DNA of 32,038 bases from a virus. Below are positions 12,164 through 19,181 of this stretch, piece after piece (position 1 is the first letter of the stretch; the number at the start of each line of letters is the position of its first letter). A program made the position numbers and the translations under genes. The notes under the pieces are model-generated. The model was not told where the DNA came from. It worked only from the letters and a program-made list of their open reading frames with translations, and ran no database searches. The stretch spans positions 1-32,038 of IMG/VR virus record IMGVR_UViG_3300032331_003005, one strand, 5' to 3'.

Positions 12164-13039
12164 ATGAGCAACACAGGATTACGACCAAGAAACAGCAACG
12201 AACGTGAGATCATGCATCTATGCACACAGGCACATGATTGGCTGGCGGCAGATCTAAAAATTCACAGCAAGATGCAATTTGGCAGAACTGCCTATTGGGG
12301 AGACAACGCATTCCACGCAGGACTATGGATCAATCGCACCCATGAGAGTGTGTTGAACTTCAGGAACCTCTACGGAGCACCGCTATCGCGACTGCTGAGG
12401 ATCATAGCACACGAGGCAAGACACGCAGTGCAACATCAACAGGGCTGGTTAAAAAAGAGTGACAGGGGCACGAGACAACTGGGCCGATGGGAAACAGGTG
12501 AATGGAAGGGCGTGTATTATTCAGGTGCTTATCGCGATGCACCGTGGGAACAGGATGCCAGAGCACACGAAAAGCCCTATGCAGACCGTATCATAGACAG
12601 CGGCATCATTCGCAAGGATCTATTAGACACTGTATTGAGTGGCAGCCAAACACAGGTGGTGATACTGAAAGATGAGACCATGGCGGAGATCACGAAACAA
12701 CATGGCAGGGTGCACCTATACAAGGCCAGCCTACACACACAACAGCAACAGCACCGGAGAGATCAAGACTTTGAGAAGAGAGTCCTAGCAGAGGGATGGC
12801 ATAAAAATAATAAAAATGGTAAGTGGTATCACAGCGACATACCAAATTATAAAGAAAAATTAAAAACCTTTAAAAAAATACACAAAGAATTAGGCACACA
12901 ATACTGTGATCACAGCGTGGCATTCTTGACTGAAACAGAGTATAAGAACACTGCACCAGACGCAAGATTTTGGTCAGCACAGAGAAACAGGACATTCTAC
13001 AAGAGCAGACCCATGCAAGACTCAGATCTTTTGTATTAA
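12164..13039 (+). CDS. Putative zinc metallopeptidase (HExxH)
   Basis: The 291-residue protein has HEARH at residues 83-87 within RIIAHEARHAVQHQQGW, and a downstream acidic segment DAPWEQDARAHEK (E129) suited to be the third zinc ligand of a gluzincin-type peptidase. Similar HExxH proteins with 'PxExxA...E' occur in phages as uncharacterised peptidases. The C-terminal 120 residues are Lys/His-rich, with KNNKNGKWYHSDIPNYKEKLK, and do not resemble a known domain. It forms its own transcription unit with a strong leaderless promoter. It might act on a host protein early, or be a virion-associated peptidase. Confidence 0.7.
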   Translation: MSNTGLRPRNSNEREIMHLCTQAHDWLAADLKIHSKMQFGRTAYWGDNAFHAGLWINRTHESVLNFRNLYGAPLSRLLRIIAHEARHAVQHQQGWLKKSDRGTRQLGRWETGEWKGVYYSGAYRDAPWEQDARAHEKPYADRIIDSGIIRKDLLDTVLSGSQTQVVILKDETMAEITKQHGRVHLYKASLHTQQQQHRRDQDFEKRVLAEGWHKNNKNGKWYHSDIPNYKEKLKTFKKIHKELGTQYCDHSVAFLTETEYKNTAPDARFWSAQRNRTFYKSRPMQDSDLLY

Positions 13040-13433
13040 AAGCATAATCATTTGATAGACATTACTACAGGATTGAGCCCGTAAAGAAGGCGGTTTAAAC
13101 GGTCAATAAGACCTTTATAAAGGTGGTAAAGAGTTTAAAGGTATAAAGTATAGCACTAGGAAATACACCCCTTGTGTCACTCTACTTCAAAACCACAACT
13201 TATCCTACCAAATCCCACCGTAGGCCACCGTAAACCCACTCTTGCCCCACCATTGTCTACCCAATTACTGCCAGGCGAGAGGCCCAAGAGCATCATACGG
13301 GGCAGAGCCCCAGGGCTAAGTCATTGATTTCAAACACTTTTCTACCCATTCCACCGTTCTACAATTACAAGTTGTTCAAACGGCCTTGAGGGTGGCCGTA
13401 TAGAGGCCACACCGTTGGGGGTGGCGATTGTGG
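13040..13433. promoter_or_regulatory. 394-base non-coding region with operator-like repeats
   Basis: No gene is visible between the metallopeptidase and the next promoter. The stretch contains a 14-bp perfect palindrome (13111-13124), TGGTAAAG (13124-13131), CCACCGT at 13215, 13225 and 13351, a GGGGC-AGA-GCCCC hairpin near 13299-13311 and ACGGCC/GGCCGT (13380-13385 / 13394-13399). Pyrimidine-rich and GC-richer than the rest. A regulatory or replication-associated role is possible. Confidence 0.5.
13111..13124. promoter_or_regulatory. 14-bp perfect palindrome ACCTTTATAAAGGT
   Basis: A perfectly symmetric 14-mer followed immediately by TGGTAAAG and, 12 bases on, by another AAAGGTATAAAG. The symmetry fits a dimeric repressor site, and clustering with related half-sites strengthens the case. 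No promoter is clearly placed over it. Confidence 0.5.
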
Positions 13434-13460
13434 TTGACTGCTGTATAGTCGTGTTATAAT
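13434..13460 (+). promoter_or_regulatory. Promoter upstream of the 13493 gene
   Basis: TTGACT (13434-13439) and TATAAT (13455-13460) with a 15-base spacer, a little shorter than ideal. Unlike several other promoters here it is followed by a 25-base leader and a clear AGGAGG Shine-Dalgarno sequence (13482-13487). Confidence 0.65.
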
Positions 13461-13492
13461 AAGAGTATAACAAACAGGAGCAGGAGGCTCTC

Positions 13493-13720
13493 ATGATGAC
13501 ACAAGATCAATTCTATAAACAGTGGCCCATAGAACGAGCCACCAAAGAGGGCAGACTGATAGCGGATCTCAGAGAGCAGGGTTTCTCGTGGGCACAGATT
13601 GACACAGTGTTCGCATCAATGACTTACCCTCAAACACCCTATGCTGGTCAGTGGAGACTGGCAGTGCCTGGATATCCATATGGTGATCAGTATTGTGGCC
13701 GGGTAGAGGCCGCGCGATGA
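13493..13720 (+). CDS. Hypothetical protein, 75 aa
   Basis: An AGGAGG ribosome-binding site 5 bases upstream supports the ATG at 13493 (a second ATG follows directly). The product (MTQDQFYKQWPIERATKEGRL..) has an N-terminal helical half with LREQGFSWAQIDTVFASM, reminiscent of a small HTH, and a Pro/Tyr/Gly-rich C-terminal half with one Cys. It ends with an ATGA overlap to the next gene. Unknown function. Confidence 0.7.
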   Translation: MMTQDQFYKQWPIERATKEGRLIADLREQGFSWAQIDTVFASMTYPQTPYAGQWRLAVPGYPYGDQYCGRVEAAR

Positions 13721-13971
13721 CACAGAGGATAGAGTTTCCGTCCGGAGAGCACTGGGATATAGAGTTATCCCCCGAATTGGTTGCACTGACGCAGAATCTA
13801 TTATGGGATAGAGAGTATGGAGTCAGTGCCAACATCGACACTTTAAAGGATAGTATAAGAGAATACATTGTGGAGGCATTGCCAGAATCATTGCGCCATT
13901 CCACAGTGGAGGATTGGGACACAGTGATATTTCAATTGGAAGACACAGTGGCCGCGGCCCATCCCCTATAG
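13717..13971 (+). CDS. Hypothetical acidic protein, 84 aa
   Basis: Starts at the ATGA overlap with the upstream gene. The product (MTQRIEFPSGEHWDIELS..) is acidic and helical in its second half (KDSIREYIVEALPESLRHS, VIFQLEDTVAAA). No motif recognised. Small acidic proteins of this type in phage early regions are often host-modulating, but nothing here specifies a target. Confidence 0.65.
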   Translation: MTQRIEFPSGEHWDIELSPELVALTQNLLWDREYGVSANIDTLKDSIREYIVEALPESLRHSTVEDWDTVIFQLEDTVAAAHPL

Positions 13972-14221
13972 GCCCCCTGTGGATCTCAGTGGGCCTTGGT
14001 GAGAAGGGTGGCTCATGGTGGCAGAGGCCCGGAGAAAGATTCTCCACAGTGGCCCATGGTGGTGAAAAGTTTTTTACTTTGGTAAAGGGTGCCCCCGTCC
14101 TTTTTGGTTTTACCATTCTGCATAGTGCTTGTAAAATTTTTATAATCTTTCCGGGGCTACCCAACCCCACCGTTTAAATTTTTCATCAAGCCCAACCACC
14201 GCAGAAACTTTACCAAACCAA
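13972..14221. promoter_or_regulatory. 250-base non-coding leader with repeats and inverted TGGTAAA sites
   Basis: Contains a GTGGCYCATGGTGG repeat (14008-14021 and 14049-14062, period 41), a GGAGAA/TTCTCC hairpin (14031-14045) and TGGTAAA sites at 14080-14086 (plus), 14109-14115 (minus) and 14209-14215 (minus). The first two are inverted around 22 bases, and the last lies 6 bases before a -35 box. CCACCGT is at 14167. It looks like a complex control region. Confidence 0.5.
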
Positions 14222-14249
14222 TTGACAGCCTGTGATACTGTGCTATAAT
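14222..14249 (+). promoter_or_regulatory. Consensus sigma-70 promoter
   Basis: TTGACA (14222-14227) and TATAAT (14244-14249), both perfect, separated by 16 bases. Transcript would start near 14256 with an AAGGAG Shine-Dalgarno (14259-14264) before the ATG at 14271. A TGGTAAAG copy on the minus strand (14208-14215) abuts the -35 box, where an operator would be expected. Confidence 0.9.
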
Positions 14250-14270
14250 TGTATTAAAAAGGAGAACACA

Positions 14271-14591
14271 ATGATGAGAAACACACAAACAAGTCCGCTC
14301 TCAGAACGAGAAGCACAACAACAATTGAAAGCCATTCAATACCTCAACACAGGCTTAGAATTGTATGGAGCAGTGCTACGGGCACAGGGCTTCAGCACAG
14401 ATCCTGATCACAATCACTTGATAAGAGGATTGCTTCACGCCCGCGAGGAGTTGGTCAATCACATAGGTCAGAGCATGGAGCCAAGGCTTGACAATTTGAG
14501 ATACCCGTTCCAGGCAGGTGTCCTGCCCAACAAACAGGAGATATTGGCAGAGATATTCGCAGAAAAAACAGCAGACCCCGTGGTAAAATAA
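14271..14591 (+). CDS. Hypothetical protein, 106 aa
   Basis: First gene behind the strongest promoter in the window. The ATG at 14271 has an AAGGAG ribosome-binding site at the right distance. The product is helical and mildly acidic (EREAQQQLKAIQYLNTGLELYG, HLIRGLLHAREELVNHIGQS, ILAEIFAEKTADPVV). No motif or membrane segment identified. It heads an operon with the sigma-r4/alpha-CTD-like gene 22 bases downstream, so the two may act together in takeover of host transcription. Confidence 0.7.
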   Translation: MMRNTQTSPLSEREAQQQLKAIQYLNTGLELYGAVLRAQGFSTDPDHNHLIRGLLHAREELVNHIGQSMEPRLDNLRYPFQAGVLPNKQEILAEIFAEKTADPVVK

Positions 14592-14613
14592 TTTTAACGC
14601 AAAAGGAGACGCT

Positions 14614-15573
14614 ATGAATCGACCCGAGACTGCTCAACAAAAATATTGTCGCCTCAACCCCGAAAAAGTTCGCGAACAACGCAGGCAGAGTAGCCTGCGA
14701 TATTATCACCGCAGGAGAGCCATGGGCCTGGAAACCTCCCAAGATAGATATTATGAAAAGGTCACTAAAAAACACATGGCTTGGTATCGAGCACAACCAT
14801 TGGAATATCGGAAAAAATTCACACAGCAGGGCCGGCCTCGCCAGACCCTGGGAGGAACATATTCCCCAGAGATACGGGCGTGGAATCCCGTTTATCACAG
14901 CATCAATCAGATAAAATCAGCGGTGCGATCAGGTGTCTTGGCCCACGATTCATTGCCCGCTCCATTGAGAGATCTTGTGCCAGATCCCCACCGGGTGCCC
15001 GATTTTCATCGGTTCAAGAAAAAATATGGAGAGACACTGGAGCAGATGGGCCAGAGATTGGGCATCTCCAGAGAGAGGGTGAGGCAAAGATTTGCCAGGT
15101 ATGGCACCGCTGAGCCTGCGGCCATTGCAAAATTACAACAACAAGGGTCCAGTTTCCGTGTGGGTGCTAAAATATTGGTGCGAGCAGGTGTGTCCTCCAT
15201 GGAGGAATTGGCCTCATGGCCCAATCACAAGATTTTGAACATACAGGGCATGAGCGTGAAAAAGTTAGCACAATTGAGGAAATTATATGCGGCACCGGCA
15301 TTTGCCTGTGAGCCAGTGGTTGCTGCCGCGGGACTTCCCGCATCGCTTGGACAGCCATTGACACACATCAATTGCAAAGACATACACGAAAGTTTTTCTG
15401 GCTATGCGGCCGGAACCAAAGTGATTACTCTCTGTGATCGATTGGGAATCAAAAATTTACAAGACATCACAAAATATTCACCATGGCAATTGAGTAATGA
15501 AGTTGCCGTGGGCAAAAAAACCATTGACTTGATTACTCACGTTTTAAAACAGGCAGGTTATGATTGGCATTGA
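14614..15573 (+). CDS. Transcription regulator-like protein: sigma-70 region-4-like HTH plus two RNAP alpha-CTD-like domains
   Basis: The 319-residue product has three visible parts. Residues 1-70 are basic, with two NPEKVREQRRQSSLRYYHRR-like segments. Residues 139-163 read GETLEQMGQRLGISRERVRQR..., the sigma-70 region 4.2 helix-turn-helix that recognises -35 elements. Then come two helix-hairpin-helix units of the RNA polymerase alpha-subunit C-terminal type: 184-226 (VRAGVSSMEELASWPNHKIL, IQGMSVKKLAQLRKLY) and 268-319 (TLCDRLGIKNLQDITKYS, VGKKTIDLITHVLKQAGYDW). The second unit closely follows the alpha-CTD order. An AAGGAG site precedes the ATG. It probably binds DNA as a transcription factor. 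No sigma region 2 is present, so it is not a complete sigma factor. Confidence 0.75.
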   Translation: MNRPETAQQKYCRLNPEKVREQRRQSSLRYYHRRRAMGLETSQDRYYEKVTKKHMAWYRAQPLEYRKKFTQQGRPRQTLGGTYSPEIRAWNPVYHSINQIKSAVRSGVLAHDSLPAPLRDLVPDPHRVPDFHRFKKKYGETLEQMGQRLGISRERVRQRFARYGTAEPAAIAKLQQQGSSFRVGAKILVRAGVSSMEELASWPNHKILNIQGMSVKKLAQLRKLYAAPAFACEPVVAAAGLPASLGQPLTHINCKDIHESFSGYAAGTKVITLCDRLGIKNLQDITKYSPWQLSNEVAVGKKTIDLITHVLKQAGYDWH

Positions 15574-15582
15574 AATAAACTC

Positions 15583-15611
15583 TTGATCAGGGGCGGTTTT
15601 TTGTATATACT
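15583..15611 (+). promoter_or_regulatory. Promoter for the 15624 gene
   Basis: TTGATC (15583-15588), 17-base spacer, TATACT (15606-15611). A TATAAATA overlaps the -10 end (15611-15618). The ATG at 15624 follows with at most a few bases of leader and no ribosome-binding site, another near-leaderless transcript. The T-run in the spacer may also help end transcription of the preceding gene. Confidence 0.65.
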
Positions 15612-15623
15612 ATAAATACTCGG

Positions 15624-16118
15624 ATGAAGAAAATAAAAATTAAACGCACCGGAGGTCCGGCACCAGGCACGCCATCACCCTTGCGGGGTCGACCCTCACC
15701 ACTGAGAGGCAGAACATTTCCCAAGCGATGGCATTCAGGTCCTGACCCAGATCATCACCGATTGTGGAGAGGATTTCTGCTGGCACGCAATCAAGCTCGT
15801 TATTGGAGACAGGCTTGGTCAGTGACATGGGAAGTCTACAGAGACACTCTGTTGCCACATATCCATAATCTAGGTCGCGGCAGAGATGCATACAATTTGG
15901 GTAGAAAAGACAGAACCCTGCCTTGGACCAATGACAATGTGATGGCTGTTCGCAGGAGTGATGTGGTCACGGCTCGCAAAGCCGGACACAGAACCTATCT
16001 ACCACCACACGAGTTGGAGCGTAGACGAGAGGCCATGGAACAATACAAACTGCGAGGATACAAGGGCAAGAGATGGAGAAGATATGATGACAAGGACACA
16101 GACAATGACAAAAAATAA
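15624..16118 (+). CDS. Basic protein, possibly a degenerate HNH-like phage protein
   Basis: The 164-residue protein is very basic, with a Pro/Arg-rich N-terminus (SPLRGRPSPLRGR) and DPDHHRLWRGFLLARNQARYWRQAW, then YNLGRKDRTLPWTNDNVMAVRR. The 'R.D....W..DNV....R' element resembles the C-terminal part of HNH-type proteins found in phage accessory regions, but the Cys and catalytic His pairs of HNH nucleases are not clear. DNA binding is plausible. It has its own promoter, and the next gene overlaps its end by 35 bases. Confidence 0.6.
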   Translation: MKKIKIKRTGGPAPGTPSPLRGRPSPLRGRTFPKRWHSGPDPDHHRLWRGFLLARNQARYWRQAWSVTWEVYRDTLLPHIHNLGRGRDAYNLGRKDRTLPWTNDNVMAVRRSDVVTARKAGHRTYLPPHELERRREAMEQYKLRGYKGKRWRRYDDKDTDNDKK

Positions 16119-16473
16119 AAGAAAAGCACGCAGACCCGATCCAGTGGCCAATCCCTCAGCCAGGATCTACATCACAGGCATAGGACCCGAATTGCCATCA
16201 TCTAGCAATCCAGGTTCTTTCTATCATGAGCTGTCAGTGGACATTGGTGAGTTGGGAAAATTGCAGGGCGGAAGAAGTTTCATAGACCCTGTGATGGACA
16301 ACTGGGACACAGCACAATGGGGACACAGAGTGATGTTGCTACAGGATGGTTATACACTGGTGGGCACAGGAGTTACTCGACAGACTGCACGTGGAGATGA
16401 ATATTTAGATGTGGATCATTTTGAACCCACAGACGTGTTGGATGCCGCGGGCCGAAGCATACTGAATGTATGA
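16084..16473 (+). CDS. Hypothetical protein, 129 aa
   Basis: The ATG at 16084 (GGAGAA just upstream) is preferred over the in-frame ATG at 15958, which lies deep in the preceding gene. The product has a basic N-terminus (MTKNKRKARRPDP) and a beta-rich body (SARIYITGIGPELPSSSNPG, VMLLQDGYTLVGTGV, DEYLDVDHFEPTDVL). No recognised fold. It shares an ATGA overlap with the following gene, and the three genes from 15624 look like one transcript. Confidence 0.6.
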   Translation: MMTRTQTMTKNKRKARRPDPVANPSARIYITGIGPELPSSSNPGSFYHELSVDIGELGKLQGGRSFIDPVMDNWDTAQWGHRVMLLQDGYTLVGTGVTRQTARGDEYLDVDHFEPTDVLDAAGRSILNV

Positions 16474-16673
16474 GGACCCATCAGCACCAATTGGTCACAG
16501 ATCATCGCACATTGCCCACTGACATTTTAAATCATTTGGGCATAGAGAATCCCTACACTGTGGAGACTGTGTATGATCCTGATCATGGTTGGAGGATCGC
16601 AGTGGTCACAGCAGAAGGTAATCATCTGATCATTTGTGATGAAAAAGTCGGCACAGTGACCGTATATCGCTAA
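16470..16673 (+). CDS. Hypothetical protein, 67 aa
   Basis: Starts at the ATGA overlap with its neighbour. Small alpha+beta product: helix around DHRTLPTDILNHLGIENP, then strands TVETVYDPDHGWRIAVVTAE, HLIICDEKVGTVTVYR. A helix followed by three strands could be a small dimeric binding domain. Family not recognised. It is the last accessory gene before the fibre module. Confidence 0.6.
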   Translation: MRTHQHQLVTDHRTLPTDILNHLGIENPYTVETVYDPDHGWRIAVVTAEGNHLIICDEKVGTVTVYR

Positions 16674-16703
16674 ATATTGGCATACAAAATTTTGGAGAAA
16701 TAA

Positions 16704-19127
16704 GTGCCCAATCGAGCCAAGCTAACCACACGAGGTATATCCACCAGCACAGTCAGCACAGACACACTGCCCAAAAGTGCGGCATTGACGAACAACGAGC
16801 TGGATAGTAATTTTTTAAATCTCAGAGATCAGTCATTCAGCATAGTGGGTGATGATTCTTCAGGCATAGATATCCGAGCAGGAGACACAATAAAACTCAC
16901 AGGTTCGGGTGGTGCCACAGTCACAGCATCTGGCAGCACCATTACTATTTCAGCCAGCGGCAGTGGATCTAATACATTCAGCACCATAGCAGTGGCAGGT
17001 CAATCCAATGTGGTGGCAGATTCAACCACAGATACTCTCACACTGGCAGCTGGCACAGGCATAACATTGACCACTAATGCAACCACAGACACTGTGACTA
17101 TTACATCTTCTGCATCTACAGGTGATTTGTCCATCGCAGGCACCACAATCTCAACCACAGGAACAACTATTGGTTTTCAAGGATCATCTGGTGGCACAAC
17201 TGATCTTGTGTTTCGAGATATTGTCAGCTATGATAACACCTACCACAGTGGTATTGGACCCAGTGATTATATCACCACTGGAGGCATAATCAATGCAATT
17301 ACGTGTGAAGGAGATTTATTATTAGGAGCAGGATATACCAATCAAGCAGGCACGGAAGACAGCACTAACACTATTGTATTAGATGCTAGAATTACAAGAA
17401 TATATGGCAGTGACACCAAAGCCATATTGAACACAGCACAAGATAAAGATTTGGTATTGAGTTGTTTTCAACCCAACGATGTTGTCGATGACAGTTATCT
17501 ATATCTATCCAATCAACCCATTATTACATTACACGGTCAGCCGCACACCACCACAGGCAGATATGGAGATATTGAATTAAAACCAGCAAGGAATCAAGAT
17601 GATGGTTCTGCTTTAACTCCCGATGGTGCTGTAATATTAGATGAATTATATGTGAGACAATCAACTATATCAGCTGAAATATCAAATCAGTCTATTTCAA
17701 TATTACCCAATGGCACAGGAAATATTATTTTAGATATACATACCTGGCCCAATACAGATGGATCCAATGGTCAAGTATTGACCACCAATGGTGCAGGTGT
17801 TCTCAGTTGGACCACTGTGAGTGGAGGAAGCGGCAGCACAGGTGATCTCGTGATCACAGGCACCACCATATCAGCAGGCACAACCAACGCAGACATTACA
17901 TTATCATCTTCGGGCACAGGCAATCTAAATGTGGACATGGACACTGTGAGAATTGGAGATGCCAATGCCAATGCCACAATTACAACCAATGGCACAGGTG
18001 ATTTAATTCTATCCACCAACGATACTCTTGCCAACACTGCCACAATTACCATCGGTGATACCACTGCAGGCAATATTGCTATCAAACCTGCACTGGGAGC
18101 CACAGTGGATACCACATTTGATCAGGGAAGAATTAAAGTGGGAATCAATGATTGGGATGCCACAATATTTTCCAAAGCCTCTGGAGCAGTGAGAAATAGA
18201 TATCTCAATGCTGGATCTTTCAGTCACACAGGCACAAGGACCTATGATTTACCCACAGCCACCACAAGACATCTCAATGCCACATTTGGTTTAGGAACCA
18301 CATTGGCAGGTGTGAGCAATTTAGGCAACACGAATACATCTTACAGAGCTCTACACTCAGAATCACATCTGGATCTTGCAGGCATCAGTGCCACCAATGC
18401 TGGTTTAGATTCATCAGTGGCCAACTATTCAGGGCAGGCAGTGGGATTTTCTGGACAGGCCTTTGTTAAAAATTTAACAGCTACCACAGCCACCAATCCT
18501 GAAACCACATCAATAACTGCATTCAATCAAATAGGTGATTCTACCAACGACCTGGGCAATATCACTGTGACCAACTCTGTGAATTACACAGGATACACCA
18601 CTGTGCAGGCAGGCACAGGCAGAACTACCACAGTGACCAATGCCATAGGATTCGTTCACACAGGCACACGAGCCACAGGAGCAGGAACCAAAACTATAAC
18701 GAATGAATATGCCTTTAGAGTGTTGGATAACTCACAGGCCACCAACAAATATGCTTTCTATGCTGACAACGATGCCTACATATCACGCATCGGCACACTG
18801 GAACGATATCTTGAAAAGATCAATGCACTAACATCCAGTTCCACCATCACAGTGGATTGCGATCTTGCACCAGTGCATACAGTAACACTGGGAGTAAACA
18901 CTGATTTCTTCCTGACTAATTTAAGCACTGGACAAAGCATTACCATTATTATTACACAAGATGGCACAGGTTCAAGAACTGCCACATTCAGCACTGCCAC
19001 TTCTGGTGCTGTGAAATTTGCAGGTGGCTCTAAAACACTCAGCACTGCTGCCAGTTCTATTGACGTGGTAACCATATTCAACGATGGCACTAATTACATT
19101 GGAACTCTATCGAAAGCATTTGCATAA
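16704..19127 (+). CDS. Tail fibre protein 1 (long, Ser/Thr/Gly-rich), GTG start
   Basis: The 807-residue protein begins with GTG at 16704 behind TGGAGAAA. An N-terminal segment SAALTNNELDSNFLNLRDQS is typical of phage fibres that attach to the tail. Long Thr/Ser/Gly beta-repeat regions follow (ITLTTNATTDTVTIT-like units, many with TTG/TTT patterns). The last ~115 residues (YISRIGTLERYLEKINALTS .. DVVTIFNDGTNYIGTLSKAF) are closely similar to the end of fibre 2 and may be the trimerisation or receptor domain. Host recognition or adhesion is inferred from composition and position. Confidence 0.8.
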   Translation: MPNRAKLTTRGISTSTVSTDTLPKSAALTNNELDSNFLNLRDQSFSIVGDDSSGIDIRAGDTIKLTGSGGATVTASGSTITISASGSGSNTFSTIAVAGQSNVVADSTTDTLTLAAGTGITLTTNATTDTVTITSSASTGDLSIAGTTISTTGTTIGFQGSSGGTTDLVFRDIVSYDNTYHSGIGPSDYITTGGIINAITCEGDLLLGAGYTNQAGTEDSTNTIVLDARITRIYGSDTKAILNTAQDKDLVLSCFQPNDVVDDSYLYLSNQPIITLHGQPHTTTGRYGDIELKPARNQDDGSALTPDGAVILDELYVRQSTISAEISNQSISILPNGTGNIILDIHTWPNTDGSNGQVLTTNGAGVLSWTTVSGGSGSTGDLVITGTTISAGTTNADITLSSSGTGNLNVDMDTVRIGDANANATITTNGTGDLILSTNDTLANTATITIGDTTAGNIAIKPALGATVDTTFDQGRIKVGINDWDATIFSKASGAVRNRYLNAGSFSHTGTRTYDLPTATTRHLNATFGLGTTLAGVSNLGNTNTSYRALHSESHLDLAGISATNAGLDSSVANYSGQAVGFSGQAFVKNLTATTATNPETTSITAFNQIGDSTNDLGNITVTNSVNYTGYTTVQAGTGRTTTVTNAIGFVHTGTRATGAGTKTITNEYAFRVLDNSQATNKYAFYADNDAYISRIGTLERYLEKINALTSSSTITVDCDLAPVHTVTLGVNTDFFLTNLSTGQSITIIITQDGTGSRTATFSTATSGAVKFAGGSKTLSTAASSIDVVTIFNDGTNYIGTLSKAFA

Positions 19128-19181
19128 CATTATGTTTAATAATCGAACAAATCAATTAAATAACACAAAGGAAACTATTAA

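Noticed and set aside
13914-14177. Plus-strand open frame of 87 codons
   Set aside because: Its start lies inside the 13717 gene, it runs through hairpins and repeats, and its product has no coherent pattern and no ribosome-binding site. The region is better read as control DNA.
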